A stretch of DNA of 49,911 nt from CAUUJV01 sp963545565 (GTDB lineage: Bacteria; Actinomycetota; Actinomycetes; Actinomycetales; Bifidobacteriaceae): the NCBI GenBank assembly GCA_963545565.1, contig CAUUJV010000012.1:1-49911 (forward strand), given 5' to 3'. Of this stretch, positions 25,511-34,536 are shown in pieces. Within the stretch, counting starts at the first letter, position 1, and every line of letters begins with the position of its first letter. Made by a program: the position numbers and the translations under genes. The notes under the pieces were generated by a model. The model was not told where the DNA came from. It was given only the letters and a program-made list of their open reading frames with translations, and made no database searches.

Positions 25511-26977
25511 ATGGCAAAACAAATAGCAGTCAGCCCAATCTGGTCACAGGGCGTAACTCGTAATAGTGAAACTGGCATGGTGAGCGTTCACGGTGAGACC
25601 GTTGAGAAGCTGCGAGAAGAATATGGCACTCCACTCTATGTGATGGATACTGATGAAGTCTCTGCGCGGGCCGAACACTTTGTTGCAGCTTCTCGAAATG
25701 AATTTCGTAATATTACGACTCACGTGAGTTTTGCTGGCAAAGCATTCCTCAGCAAAGAAATTGTGCGCATCGTCACTGAGCAAGGTATATTCGTAGACAC
25801 ATGTTCTTTGGGTGAGATGAGCATTGCGCTTGCTGCTGGTGTTCCTGGTCGCCGCCTAATCTTGCACGGCAATAATAAAACTGATGCAGAAATTCGTCTT
25901 GCCATTGAAAACAATTTTGACAAGATTGTGATTGATAGTGTTGATGAGCCTGAGCGTATCGCAGTAATTGCTCATGACATGGGTAAGCGTGTTCGTGTGA
26001 TGGTTCGCGTCACTGTAGGTATTCACGCAGGTGGGCATGAATATATTTCTACGGCACATGAAGATCAAAAGTTTGGTATCTCATTGTTGAAGCCTGGTGC
26101 TGATGCTTCTGCTCTTGATGCCGCAACCGAAGTGATGCTCGATGAAGAAGCTGCTGATTCTGAGGAAAAGTCTGCAGTGGTAGGCAAAGCTATGGATCAG
26201 CTTGCTGAAGGTGACGCAATTGCAACACTGAAAAAATGTGAAGAGCTCAGTGAAGATTTAGAGCTTGTGGGCATTCATTCTCATATTGGTTCTCAGATTC
26301 ACGACGCAAATGCCTTTATTGAGGCTGCTAAGCGCGTTTTGCTACTCCGCCAAACTTTCTGGGCAACGGACGGCGCTGTGCTTCCTGAAATCGACTTGGG
26401 CGGCGGCTATTCCGTGGCATACACCGATGAAGAAGACTCCATGGATATTGACCAGACTATGGCCGATATTTCGGACGTTGTTTCGCGTGCAAGCGCACAT
26501 TCTATTCCTGCTCCAGTGGTGAGTTTTGAGCCTGGGCGCTACATTGTGGCTCCTGCGGGCGTAACTTTATACACCGTTGGCACAGTGAAGCCTGTTCACT
26601 TAAGTGATGGTACTGTGCGCACATATGTTTCCGTTGATGGTGGTATGAGTGACAACATTCGCCCAGCCCTCTATGGCGCAGCTTACACAGCAACCCTTGC
26701 GAATCGCACTGGTAGCAGCGAAACCATGCTTGCGCGCGTAGTGGGTATGCATTGCGAATCTGGCGATATCGTGGTTGACAGCGTGCAGCTTCCGTCAGAC
26801 ATTAAGCGCGGAGATATCTTAGCTGTGCCAGTAACCGGTGCTTATGGTCACACAATGTCTAGTAATTACAATAAGGCTCTTCGCCCTGCGGTTGTATCCG
26901 TGAATGCGAGCGAGTCTCATGTGATGATTCGCCGTGACACCATTGAAGATTTACTTGGACTTGACGTAAGCGAATGA
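25511..26977 (+). CDS. lysA: diaminopimelate decarboxylase
   Basis: PLP-dependent last step of lysine synthesis (meso-diaminopimelate to lysine). Alanine-racemase-type barrel with the PLP lysine at Lys77 (VSFAGKAF), HSHIGSQI, the glycine loop LGGGYSV and EPGRYIVAPAG, then the C-terminal beta domain with the substrate Cys-Glu-Ser (MHCESGDI). At 488 residues it carries an extra acidic stretch of about 45 residues (about 200-245), between KFGISL and the LVGIHSHIG strand, not found in most LysA. Starts three bases after argS. Confidence 0.95.
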   Translation: MAKQIAVSPIWSQGVTRNSETGMVSVHGETVEKLREEYGTPLYVMDTDEVSARAEHFVAASRNEFRNITTHVSFAGKAFLSKEIVRIVTEQGIFVDTCSLGEMSIALAAGVPGRRLILHGNNKTDAEIRLAIENNFDKIVIDSVDEPERIAVIAHDMGKRVRVMVRVTVGIHAGGHEYISTAHEDQKFGISLLKPGADASALDAATEVMLDEEAADSEEKSAVVGKAMDQLAEGDAIATLKKCEELSEDLELVGIHSHIGSQIHDANAFIEAAKRVLLLRQTFWATDGAVLPEIDLGGGYSVAYTDEEDSMDIDQTMADISDVVSRASAHSIPAPVVSFEPGRYIVAPAGVTLYTVGTVKPVHLSDGTVRTYVSVDGGMSDNIRPALYGAAYTATLANRTGSSETMLARVVGMHCESGDIVVDSVQLPSDIKRGDILAVPVTGAYGHTMSSNYNKALRPAVVSVNASESHVMIRRDTIEDLLGLDVSE

Positions 26978-27016
26978 ATATAAGCGAGCAAGCAAGTATA
27001 AGCGAATAAAAAAGAT

Positions 27017-27079
27017 AAAGCCAGTTTCCTCTATTTTTATGTCCTCAACGGAACTTTGAGAGGGGGACTGGCTTTTTTT
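27017..27079 (+). terminator. terminator of argS-lysA
   Basis: AAAGCCAGTTTCCTCT pairs with AGAGGGGGACTGGCTTT, followed by a T run. The gap from here to 27258 is AT-rich with repeated ATATG-like stretches and shows no gene. Confidence 0.85.
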
Positions 27080-27258
27080 GGTATGCGCAAAGAGAGATGC
27101 AGACAGAGCAGGGAGGATTCCGCATTTTTTCATCGTTACTTCTCGAACACTTTGATCAACTAGGTGAACAAAGCGTTCGGAAAAGCGCGATACTAAAAAA
27201 GAGGTATCTTTTGGTCGCACATCGTCTTTATATGTTATATGTCATATGTCATATATCT

Positions 27259-27633
27259 TCATATCAGAGCTTGAACGATTATCAAAAGTAGAGTAATAAT
27301 TGCCAGTTCACCTTGCTTGAGCAATATTGATGGCGACACGGTTGCAGCACCATAAATAGCCACAAGCACAATAAAGACAAGTAGAGCAGGGAGCATTGCA
27401 GCTCCAAAGAAACCGGCGCCAAATGTTGCAGCTAAAACGAGAATGCCAATAAGCCCGTTATATACACCTTGATTCTTCAAGGCATTTTGCAGAGCCTTTT
27501 GCTTCAAATCTTCGGCAGACATTCCAAAAGTAGAAGTAGTGTGTGCAGAAGTAGTCGCAAAGGTTTCCAAATACATGATGTAAAGGAATTCAAGCCCTAC
27601 GAGTGTGGCTAAAATATTGATAATAATTTGCAT
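27259..27633 (-). CDS. DUF1304 family membrane protein
   Basis: A 124-residue protein with four membrane spans and the DUF1304 pattern: an N-terminal span with E-x-x-Y-I-M-Y-L-E, then NQGVYNG before span 2 and YGAATVSPSILLKQG before span 4. The role of the family is unknown. GAGAGAATAAC precedes the ATG. It faces away from the channel gene, whose upstream sequence it borders. Confidence 0.85.
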   Translation of the reverse strand: MQIIINILATLVGLEFLYIMYLETFATTSAHTTSTFGMSAEDLKQKALQNALKNQGVYNGLIGILVLAATFGAGFFGAAMLPALLVFIVLVAIYGAATVSPSILLKQGELAIITLLLIIVQALI

Positions 27634-27744
27634 GTTATTCTCTCTTGTCTTTCACTTACATTTCTTTTGTATCGCGAAATTTATGATATATCCAAACACT
27701 ACTCGAACTTTTCTACACATCGCCTTGAGCGTAGGATGAAGCGT

Positions 27745-28569
27745 ATGAGTCGACTGAAATTGCTCTATCTAATCGAGCCTGATGCAGATCAAGCTGTTTC
27801 TTTGTATGACAAGGTAATGCTTGCTGTTATCATCGCCAGCTTGATTCCTCTGATGAGCAAGGGCGAGTACCCACTGTGGATGCATGTGCTAGATATTGCG
27901 GCCACCATCATATTCTGTATTGATTATTTGCTGCATTGGTTCTGCGCTGATTTGCAGAGTAGACATCATGGCACACGGGCTTTTATAGAATATCCATTTC
28001 GGCCAATGGCAATCGCTGATTTATTGTCAATTCTTCCAGGATTCTTCCCGCTAAATCATGGTCTGCGTTTATTTAGGTTGATTCGTTTGCTGCGAATTCT
28101 GCGAGGACTAATGATTTTTAAGAATATTCGCCGCCGTCGATCTGTTGATCTGATTGTAAGAGCTTTCAAAAAACAGCGTGAGTCTTTGACGATTATCTTC
28201 TGCATAGCAATTGGTTATATTTTTATATCTGCTCTCATAGTTTTTAACGTAGAACCGCAGACCTTTAAGACATTTTTCGATGCGCTGTATTGGGCAACGG
28301 TGTCACTCACAACTGTGGGATATGGTGATATTTACCCGGTCACTGCGGTGGGGCGCCTATTCACCATGCTATCGTCAATTTTGGGAATTGCAGTAATCGC
28401 ACTGCCATCGTCTATTTTGACTGCAGATTTGATGATGATTCTCAATGAGAGTGACGATGACTCTACTAATGATGTGCATCCCTCGCCGACGGATCCTGCT
28501 CATGAAGCAATGAAGCAGATTCAAAAAGATATTCGCAGAGATACTCGTAAAAATAAACCTGAAATGTAG
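27745..28569 (+). CDS. voltage-gated-type potassium channel
   Basis: A six-span ion channel subunit of the Kv/KvAP type. S4 has the spaced arginines (RLFRLIRLLRILRG) expected of a voltage sensor, and the pore has the K+ selectivity filter TVGYGD followed by S6 (IAVIALPSSIL). The acidic C-terminal tail is short, with no RCK domain. Conductance of K+ sets membrane potential. The start at 27745 (MSRLKLLYL) has AGGA at a good distance; an ATG at 27736 and a much longer reading from 27628 overlapping the divergent DUF1304 gene are less likely. Confidence 0.85.
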   Translation: MSRLKLLYLIEPDADQAVSLYDKVMLAVIIASLIPLMSKGEYPLWMHVLDIAATIIFCIDYLLHWFCADLQSRHHGTRAFIEYPFRPMAIADLLSILPGFFPLNHGLRLFRLIRLLRILRGLMIFKNIRRRRSVDLIVRAFKKQRESLTIIFCIAIGYIFISALIVFNVEPQTFKTFFDALYWATVSLTTVGYGDIYPVTAVGRLFTMLSSILGIAVIALPSSILTADLMMILNESDDDSTNDVHPSPTDPAHEAMKQIQKDIRRDTRKNKPEM

Positions 28570-28726
28570 GCTGCAGTTTTATCGGACTTTTTATTCTTCA
28601 TTTCTTGTCCGCTAATTTCGGCATAATTGTTCGTGTTCACCGATGCGTGGCATCCTTCACTTGGGTAATCGAGTTGTTGTGTTCAGTTTCGATTATGAAA
28701 AATTATGAAAGTGAAGGAGCGTCGGG

Positions 28727-28769
28727 GCGAATTTGGGTTGTACCTTTCGCTTCTGCCAACCCATTTCGC
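28727..28769 (+). promoter_or_regulatory. strong two-part hairpin upstream of the binding-lipoprotein gene
   Basis: Inner stem TGGGTTG (28734-28740)/CAACCCA (28757-28763) and outer stem GCGAA (28727-28731)/TTCGC (28765-28769). A second TTTCGC inside the loop (28745-28750) could replace the outer partner, giving an alternative fold. It lies about 40 bases ahead of the gene with no T tract. The remainder of the 28570-28810 gap has no recognised element. Confidence 0.45.
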
Positions 28770-28810
28770 TGATTGAGCAATAGGCATAGTTCTAGAGGCG
28801 AGGGGTGAGA

Positions 28811-29971
28811 ATGAAGAAATCATTTACATTTATTAGTAGTGCTTTCGAACGTGTATCTCAATATGTATTCCAGCACGTATTCCAACAGGCAAATCGTTTA
28901 GTTCTTATAATTCTTTCTTTTATCTGTGCAGTGTCTTTGTCAGCATGCTCGGTTCCCGGTATTGCTGATTCTTCGGATAGTTCTGCATCAGATTCAGGGC
29001 TAACCACTGTGACTTTTATGCTTTCATGGGCTCCTGATACGAATCATATTGGTGTGTATGTAGCTCAGCAGCTAGGATATTTCAAAAAAGCCGGTCTGAA
29101 GGTCAACATTGTGGCTACGTCGCAAGCAGGTGCGGAACAATCGGTTTCTAACGGTGTAGCGGACTTCGCGTTGTCTAATCTTTCCAATGTGGCTGATTCA
29201 AGCATTAAGAACGCTGGATTAAAGTTCGTGCTTCAAGTACAGCAAAAGGCTTCTGCTATATGGTGTTCTCTGGCTTCTAATACTTCTATCTCATCTCCGA
29301 AAGATTTTGATGGAAAAACGTTTGCGACCTTTGGCGGCAATGAATCCGATGCCGTGGTCAAAGCTATGATTAAAAATGATGGCGGCACAGGCACTTTCGA
29401 TAAAGTCACCGTTGGCACATCCACTTTTAATACTCTTTCTACAGGCAAAGCCGACTTTGGTGGTTTTTACACCACGTGGGAAGGCGTGCAGGCTGAGCTC
29501 TACGGGCCTAAGTTAAATTGCTTCACCGAAGCAGATTACGGAATTCCTGGTAATGCGGATGAGATTGGAATCATTAGTAGTTCCTCGTATTTGAAAGAGA
29601 ATCCTACTATTGCTCGTAAGTTCATTCAGGCAGCGCAACGTGGTTATTACTATGCATATACCCATCCAGATAAAGCCGCTAGAATCCTTGTAAAAGCTGC
29701 TTCGAGTGCTGATTTGAAGTACGCATTTGTTAAGCGCAGTATGCAAGTCATTACTTCAGGTGAATACTGGGGTTCACTCGATGATGTGAAGAGCGGCAAC
29801 TTTGCTGTGGGAAGCATTGATACGGCTAGTGGGCAGAAATATTTTGACTTCCTCTTTGAATCAGGCGCATATACTGATGAGGATAATCAGCCGATTGCTA
29901 ATGTTCCTGTGGCAAAGAAACTTGTGACGAGCAAATATTTGTTAACGGCGAAGCAGCTGCTCAATTCTTAA
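28811..29971 (+). CDS. ABC substrate-binding lipoprotein, NMT1/THI5-like
   Basis: An extracytoplasmic binding protein of the NMT1/THI5-like (ThiY/SsuA) type, whose members bind thiamine-precursor pyrimidines, riboflavin precursors, nitrate or sulfonates. Long signal region with lipobox LSAC (Cys46), then a Ser/Asp linker. Motifs: FMLSWAPDTNHIGVYVA at the domain start, DFALSN, and an aromatic pocket region GGFYTTWEG. The start at 28811 follows AGGGGTGA; a GTG at 28805 is in frame. No permease or ATPase gene is adjacent, so the transporter must be encoded elsewhere. Ligand not determinable; the neighbouring nucleoside hydrolase hints at a pyrimidine. Confidence 0.8.
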   Translation: MKKSFTFISSAFERVSQYVFQHVFQQANRLVLIILSFICAVSLSACSVPGIADSSDSSASDSGLTTVTFMLSWAPDTNHIGVYVAQQLGYFKKAGLKVNIVATSQAGAEQSVSNGVADFALSNLSNVADSSIKNAGLKFVLQVQQKASAIWCSLASNTSISSPKDFDGKTFATFGGNESDAVVKAMIKNDGGTGTFDKVTVGTSTFNTLSTGKADFGGFYTTWEGVQAELYGPKLNCFTEADYGIPGNADEIGIISSSSYLKENPTIARKFIQAAQRGYYYAYTHPDKAARILVKAASSADLKYAFVKRSMQVITSGEYWGSLDDVKSGNFAVGSIDTASGQKYFDFLFESGAYTDEDNQPIANVPVAKKLVTSKYLLTAKQLLNS

Positions 29972-29981
29972 TAACCCTAAT

Positions 29982-30008
29982 AATCTCGACAATCTCAATA
30001 ATCTCAAG
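29982..30008. repeat. three-copy 9-nt tandem repeat
   Basis: AATCTCGAC, AATCTCAAT, AATCTCAAG in register in the gap between the binding lipoprotein and the nucleoside hydrolase. Confidence 0.8.
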
Positions 30009-30032
30009 ATGAGAGAATAAAATAGAGGACAA

Positions 30033-31007
30033 ATGACAAAGCTTATTCTTGATTGTGACACAGGCATTGACGACACTTTAGCCTTGCTATATGCGCTCGC
30101 TGATCCTAAGTGTGAACTCCTAGGAGTTGTTGGGATTTTTGGAAACGTGACTGAGGCTCAGGCAACACAGAATAATCGTGATGTGCTTGATTTTTGCGGC
30201 CACAGCGATACTCCTGTGTATCACGGATTAGAAAAGCCATCATTCTATGGAAAGAACGATCCCTTTATCGTTGATGAAGGATGCAAGCGATTCCACGGGG
30301 AGAACGGTTTTGGCGGCGCAAAGCTTCATCTTGATGATTCGCACAGCCGTGGTGAAATTTACGATGATGGTGCTCAATTCATCATCGATTCTGTGCGTCA
30401 ATACGGCTCAGACGTCACTATAGTTGCGACTGGCCCAATGACCGATGTAGACGAGGCTTTGCGTAGAGCTCCTGAAATTGCTGAGCAAATGCGTATTGTG
30501 ATTATGGGTGGTACGCTCACTCAGCCTGGTAACTGCTATGACCTCATCAGTGAGACGAATATATGGAATGATCCGGAGGCAGCTAACCGTCTTTTCCATT
30601 CAGGCGCAAACATCACTATGGTTGGTCTCGATGTAACCCATCGCACTCTGATGACCCGCGAACACGCTCGGTCTTTTAAGAATTTGGGAACGCCACTGGG
30701 AGCTTTTCTCTATTCGATGGTGCGTTATTACATCAACGCGAATGAGGCAAGCGACCCTATTTTTTTGGAAGGCAGTCCTCTGCATGATCCTTTGGCTGTT
30801 GCGGTTGCGCTTGATCCCAGCCTTGTTGAGACGTTCCCTATCAATTTGCAAGTTGATTTAGGTGGACAATCCCGCGGACGCACTATCGGCGATGCAGCAA
30901 GACTTCGTAAGCCAGCTGTCAGCACAAGAGTTGCTCTTGGGGTTGATTCGCAGCGCTTCTTGAATCGATGGTTTGAGCATATTACGAGTATTGCCAGTGA
31001 GTATTAA
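30033..31007 (+). CDS. inosine-uridine-preferring nucleoside hydrolase
   Basis: 324 residues; splits nucleosides into ribose and base for salvage. The Ca2+-binding cluster DCDTGIDD is at residues 7-14, with VATGPMTD and the conserved second Asp in SPLHDPLAVA (about residue 252). AGAGGAC precedes the start. It follows the binding lipoprotein by 61 bases in the same direction and may share its transcript, suggesting the pair takes up and breaks down a nucleoside or pyrimidine compound. Cytoplasmic. Confidence 0.92.
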   Translation: MTKLILDCDTGIDDTLALLYALADPKCELLGVVGIFGNVTEAQATQNNRDVLDFCGHSDTPVYHGLEKPSFYGKNDPFIVDEGCKRFHGENGFGGAKLHLDDSHSRGEIYDDGAQFIIDSVRQYGSDVTIVATGPMTDVDEALRRAPEIAEQMRIVIMGGTLTQPGNCYDLISETNIWNDPEAANRLFHSGANITMVGLDVTHRTLMTREHARSFKNLGTPLGAFLYSMVRYYINANEASDPIFLEGSPLHDPLAVAVALDPSLVETFPINLQVDLGGQSRGRTIGDAARLRKPAVSTRVALGVDSQRFLNRWFEHITSIASEY

Positions 31008-31012
31008 AATAT

Positions 31013-31053
31013 TTCCCAAAACTTTTGAGTCAAAGCCACTCAAGTTTTGGGAA
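31013..31053 (+). terminator. terminator after the nucleoside hydrolase gene
   Basis: TTCCCAAAACTT.TGAGT pairs with ACTCAAGTTTTGGGAA and is followed by an AT-rich stretch. The inner part is at the same time a HAIR operator. Confidence 0.7.
31024..31044 (+). promoter_or_regulatory. HAIR operator (HspR site) upstream of clpB
   Basis: TTTGAGT-N7-ACTCAAG, one change from the HAIR consensus CTTGAGT-N7-ACTCAAG with the exact seven-base spacer. HspR represses dnaK and clpB operons in actinobacteria, including bifidobacteria. The site is 110 bases ahead of the clpB start. Confidence 0.8.
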
Positions 31054-31154
31054 TAAATTATTTTCTATCCATGTTGACCTAATTAGAACATGAAAGAAGC
31101 AGGTATTTGCGCACGTATAAGTGAATAATGCGCAGCCCTGCATGGGAGGTCATT

Positions 31155-33821
31155 ATGGAACCGAAGTTGACAACAATGAGCCAAGAAGCGTTGTCAGACG
31201 CAGTGCAAAGTGCTTCTGCTGCAGGCAACGCACAAGTAGAGACTCTACATTTACTTGACGCTTTATTGCGCCAAGAGAGTGGCGTTGTACAAGGCTTAAT
31301 TCAAGCTGTGGGAGCTGATAGTCAGGCGATTGGTGCGCAAATTCGTCGCGCTCTTGTGGAGCTGCCGAGCGCATCAGGGAGCACAGGTGCGCAGCCGCAA
31401 GCAAGCCGTGCGCTCTCTGCGGTAATTGCAAATGCAGCCAAAGAAATGCAAAGTATGAGTGATGAATATGTGTCTACGGAGCATCTTCTGATTGCTATTG
31501 CTGAGGGAAATTCTTCCGATAAAGCAGCACAGATTCTTTCACAGAACAACGTTACAGCTCAAGCATTGCGTAAGGCAGTACCAGACGTTCGCGGTGGTGC
31601 TCGTGTGACGAGCCCTAATGCAGAAGGATCATATAAAGCGCTCGAAAAGTATTCCACTGATCTAACACAGCAGGCACACGATGGGAAGCTCGATCCTGTT
31701 ATCGGGCGAGACCGCGAGATTCGCCGCGTTATTCAGATTTTGAGTCGCCGAACTAAGAACAATCCAGTTCTTATTGGTGAACCAGGTGTCGGTAAAACTG
31801 CCGTAGTTGAGGGTTTGGCTCAGCGTGTGGTGGCTGGCGATGTACCTGAGAGTTTGCGTAATAAGAAGGTTGTAATTCTTGATATGTCATCAATGGTGGC
31901 TGGTAGTAAGTATCGTGGTGAATTTGAAGAGCGTATGAAGGCCGTGCTTAATGAGATTAAGAAATCTGACGGCGATATCATCACCTTTATTGATGAAATT
32001 CATACCATTGTGGGTGCAGGCGCAACTGAGGGCTCAATGGATGCAGGCAATATGCTTAAACCCATGCTTGCTCGCGGTGAGCTGCGTTTGATTGGTGCGA
32101 CTACGCTGGATGAATATCGAGAAAATATTGAGAAAGATCCCGCCTTAGAGCGCCGCTTCCAACAAGTATTTGTGGGCGAACCAAGCGTGGAAGATACTAT
32201 TGCAATTTTGCGCGGTTTGAAGGAGCGTTATGAGGCTCACCATAAGGTGACGATTGGTGACGATGCGCTTGTTGCTGCTGCAACGCTTTCTAACCGCTAT
32301 ATCAATGGGCGTCAGCTGCCGGATAAGGCAATTGATTTGGTGGATGAAGCTGCTGCACACTTGCGTATGGAGTTAGATTCGCAACCTGAGGAAATCGATG
32401 AACTCAGCCGCCGCGTTACCCGCCTTGAAATGGAGGAAATGCAGCTTAAGAAGGCTGAAGATCCTGCATCCAAGGAGCGATTGGCAAAGATTCAATCTGA
32501 AATTGCTGATACTCGTGAACGTTTGGCTGGGCTGAATGCTCGATGGGATGCTGAAAAGGCTGGTCATAATAAGGTTGGTGACTTGCGTGCACAGCTCGAT
32601 GCAAAGCGTATGGAAGCTGATAAAGCAACTCGTGAAGGTGACCTTGAGAAGGCTTCACGCATTTTGTACGGTGAGATTCCTGCTATTCAGCGTGAACTTG
32701 CCCAAGAGGAAAATGCTGCGCATGCTGCTGGCGCCGCTGCAAATACAGCAGCAAATACTGTAGCGGATGAGAATACGGCTGAACCAATGGTTCCAGACCA
32801 TGTGGATTCTGATTCGATTGCTGAAATTGTTTCTGACTGGACTGGCATTCCTGTGGGGCGCTTAATGCAAGGTGAAAACGAGAAGCTTTTACATATGGAA
32901 GAAGAGCTTGGCAAGCGCGTTATTGGGCAAAAAGAAGCTGTTCATGCAGTCTCTGATGCAGTGCGCAGATCTCGTGCAGGAATTTCTGATCCGGATCGTC
33001 CAACAGCAAGCTTTATGTTCCTCGGGTCAACAGGTGTAGGTAAAACTGAGCTTGCTAAGGCTCTCGCAGACTTCCTCTTTGACGATGAACGTGCTGTTGT
33101 GCGTATTGATATGAGCGAGTATATGGAGAAAGCATCTGTTTCGCGTCTTATTGGTGCAGCACCAGGATATATCGGCTATGAAGAGGGCGGCCAGTTGACA
33201 GAAGCTGTGCGTCGTCGCCCATATTCCGTCGTGCTTTTCGATGAGGTAGAGAAGGCTCATCCTGAAGTCTTCGACATCTTACTGCAAGTGCTTGATGATG
33301 GTCGTCTGACTGATGGGCAAGGGCGCACAGTAGACTTCAAGAACACGATTCTGATTATGACATCGAACTTGGGTTCACAGTTCTTGACTAACCCAGATTT
33401 GAATAGTGATGAGCGCAGAACAGCGGTTCTTGATTCTGTTCATGCACAATTCAAGCCGGAGTTTATCAACCGCCTTGATGAGTTGATTATTTTCGACCCG
33501 CTCACACGTGACGAGCTTGGAAACATTGTCAATATTCAGGTTGAACAGGTTGCAAACCGCTTGGTGGATCGTCGAATCCATCTGGACGTTACAACATCTG
33601 CGCGTCAATGGCTGGCAGACATGGGTTATGACCCTGCTTATGGCGCTCGCCCGCTGCGTCGCCTAGTTCAGACTGAGGTGGGAGATCAGCTGGCTCGTAT
33701 GCTGCTTTCTGGTGCAGTGCATGACGGTGATACTGTGCTGGTGGATCACACAGGCGGTGATCATCTTGAGCTTACGAGTTGGGCAACGGAAAATCTTGCC
33801 ACGGATGAGACTCAAGCGTAA
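31155..33821 (+). CDS. clpB: ATP-dependent disaggregase ClpB
   Basis: 888 residues; a hexameric AAA+ chaperone that, with DnaK, threads and rescues aggregated proteins. Order: Clp N domain (about 1-145), first AAA+ with Walker A GEPGVGKT (about 209-216), coiled-coil middle domain (about 400-520), an Ala-rich linker (AAHAAGAAANTAANT), second AAA+ with GSTGVGKT (about 624-631), and a small C-terminal domain. It is slightly longer than the usual 860-870 because of that linker. The start at 31155 has GGGAGG six bases upstream; the ATG-less extension to 31128 is rejected. HAIR controlled. Confidence 0.96.
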   Translation: MEPKLTTMSQEALSDAVQSASAAGNAQVETLHLLDALLRQESGVVQGLIQAVGADSQAIGAQIRRALVELPSASGSTGAQPQASRALSAVIANAAKEMQSMSDEYVSTEHLLIAIAEGNSSDKAAQILSQNNVTAQALRKAVPDVRGGARVTSPNAEGSYKALEKYSTDLTQQAHDGKLDPVIGRDREIRRVIQILSRRTKNNPVLIGEPGVGKTAVVEGLAQRVVAGDVPESLRNKKVVILDMSSMVAGSKYRGEFEERMKAVLNEIKKSDGDIITFIDEIHTIVGAGATEGSMDAGNMLKPMLARGELRLIGATTLDEYRENIEKDPALERRFQQVFVGEPSVEDTIAILRGLKERYEAHHKVTIGDDALVAAATLSNRYINGRQLPDKAIDLVDEAAAHLRMELDSQPEEIDELSRRVTRLEMEEMQLKKAEDPASKERLAKIQSEIADTRERLAGLNARWDAEKAGHNKVGDLRAQLDAKRMEADKATREGDLEKASRILYGEIPAIQRELAQEENAAHAAGAAANTAANTVADENTAEPMVPDHVDSDSIAEIVSDWTGIPVGRLMQGENEKLLHMEEELGKRVIGQKEAVHAVSDAVRRSRAGISDPDRPTASFMFLGSTGVGKTELAKALADFLFDDERAVVRIDMSEYMEKASVSRLIGAAPGYIGYEEGGQLTEAVRRRPYSVVLFDEVEKAHPEVFDILLQVLDDGRLTDGQGRTVDFKNTILIMTSNLGSQFLTNPDLNSDERRTAVLDSVHAQFKPEFINRLDELIIFDPLTRDELGNIVNIQVEQVANRLVDRRIHLDVTTSARQWLADMGYDPAYGARPLRRLVQTEVGDQLARMLLSGAVHDGDTVLVDHTGGDHLELTSWATENLATDETQA

Positions 33822-33857
33822 GGCATTGAGTATCCAATAAAATAATGGTAAAAGACT

Positions 33858-33883
33858 AGAGGGGCTTCGGCTGGAGCCCCTCT
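33858..33883 (+). terminator. hairpin after clpB
   Basis: AGAGGGGCT (33858-33866) pairs with AGCCCCTCT (33875-33883), a very stable stem, but only a weak T-rich tail follows. Confidence 0.6.
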
Positions 33884-33996
33884 CTTGAGTTATAAGGGAT
33901 ACTGTGGTAAAAACATGAAGAATGGTAGCAGTATGAAGAAGTCGTAGCATTCTCGCGAATAAGCAGACTGACTCTAGCAATGAGATTGAGATAAAG

Positions 33997-34428
33997 ATGA
34001 TACGCACTGTTGAAGAAGAAGATTCTAAGTCTATACAAAAAATTGTAGAGATATCCCTAGGATACAAATGCTCAACTGAGTTGGTGAGTGCGCAGATTAA
34101 GAAATTTAGAGATAATCCATATCATATATGCTTTGTATACGAAAATGAGAATCACGAAGCCGTTGGGTATATTGAAGCAGAAGTTTATGAAAGCCTTTAT
34201 AGTCGGGCGGGGCTCAATATTTTAGGTCTTGCTGTTTTGCCAGAAAATAGACGAGAAGGTGTTGCTCGCAAACTTGTAGAGCAACTAGAACGATGGGGCA
34301 ACGCTCATCACTATCAATATATTCGACTGAACAGTTCAAGTTCACGAGTCGAAGCCCATAAATTCTATAATGCTCTTGGTTACGAGTGTGATAAAACCCA
34401 GAAGCGATTTATAAAAACACTGTCATAA
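33997..34428 (+). CDS. GNAT family N-acetyltransferase
   Basis: A 143-residue GNAT protein that moves the acetyl group of acetyl-CoA to an amine. The acetyl-CoA loop lies in LAVLPENRREGVARKLVEQL (about residues 76-95), with the C-terminal N..A..FY..LGY motif (HKFYNALGYE). Substrate unknown. Monocistronic between clpB and the convergent metal ATPase. Confidence 0.85.
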   Translation: MIRTVEEEDSKSIQKIVEISLGYKCSTELVSAQIKKFRDNPYHICFVYENENHEAVGYIEAEVYESLYSRAGLNILGLAVLPENRREGVARKLVEQLERWGNAHHYQYIRLNSSSSRVEAHKFYNALGYECDKTQKRFIKTLS

Positions 34429-34478
34429 AGTAACTACCGTAAAGGTAACTGCCGTAAAAGTAAGTGTCATAAAAAGTA
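34419..34478. repeat. four-copy degenerate tandem repeat (14-16 nt)
   Basis: Units ACTGTCATAAAGTA, ACTACCGTAAAGGTA, ACTGCCGTAAAAGTA and AGTGTCATAAAAAGTA. The first copy contains the GNAT stop codon, so the array grew outward from the gene end. Confidence 0.8.
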
Positions 34479-34480
34479 AA

Positions 34481-34507
34481 GGGCGGATGGCAAAATGCCA
34501 ACCACCC
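34481..34507 (-). terminator. terminator of the P-type ATPase gene
   Basis: TGGCA-AAA-TGCCA core (34488-34500) inside GGG/CCC arms, with a T-rich run on the minus strand beyond it. Confidence 0.65.
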
Positions 34508-34536
34508 AGTGTTGATGTGTTGTTACTTCGAGTGAA

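Noticed and set aside
26951..27291. Small open frames on both strands after lysA
   Set aside because: Unremarkable composition, no ribosome site, and overlap with the lysA terminator.
28570..28810. Possible TPP riboswitch before the THI5-like gene
   Set aside because: Neither the CUGAGA-type nor the ACCUGAU-type core sequence is present; only a different hairpin is seen.
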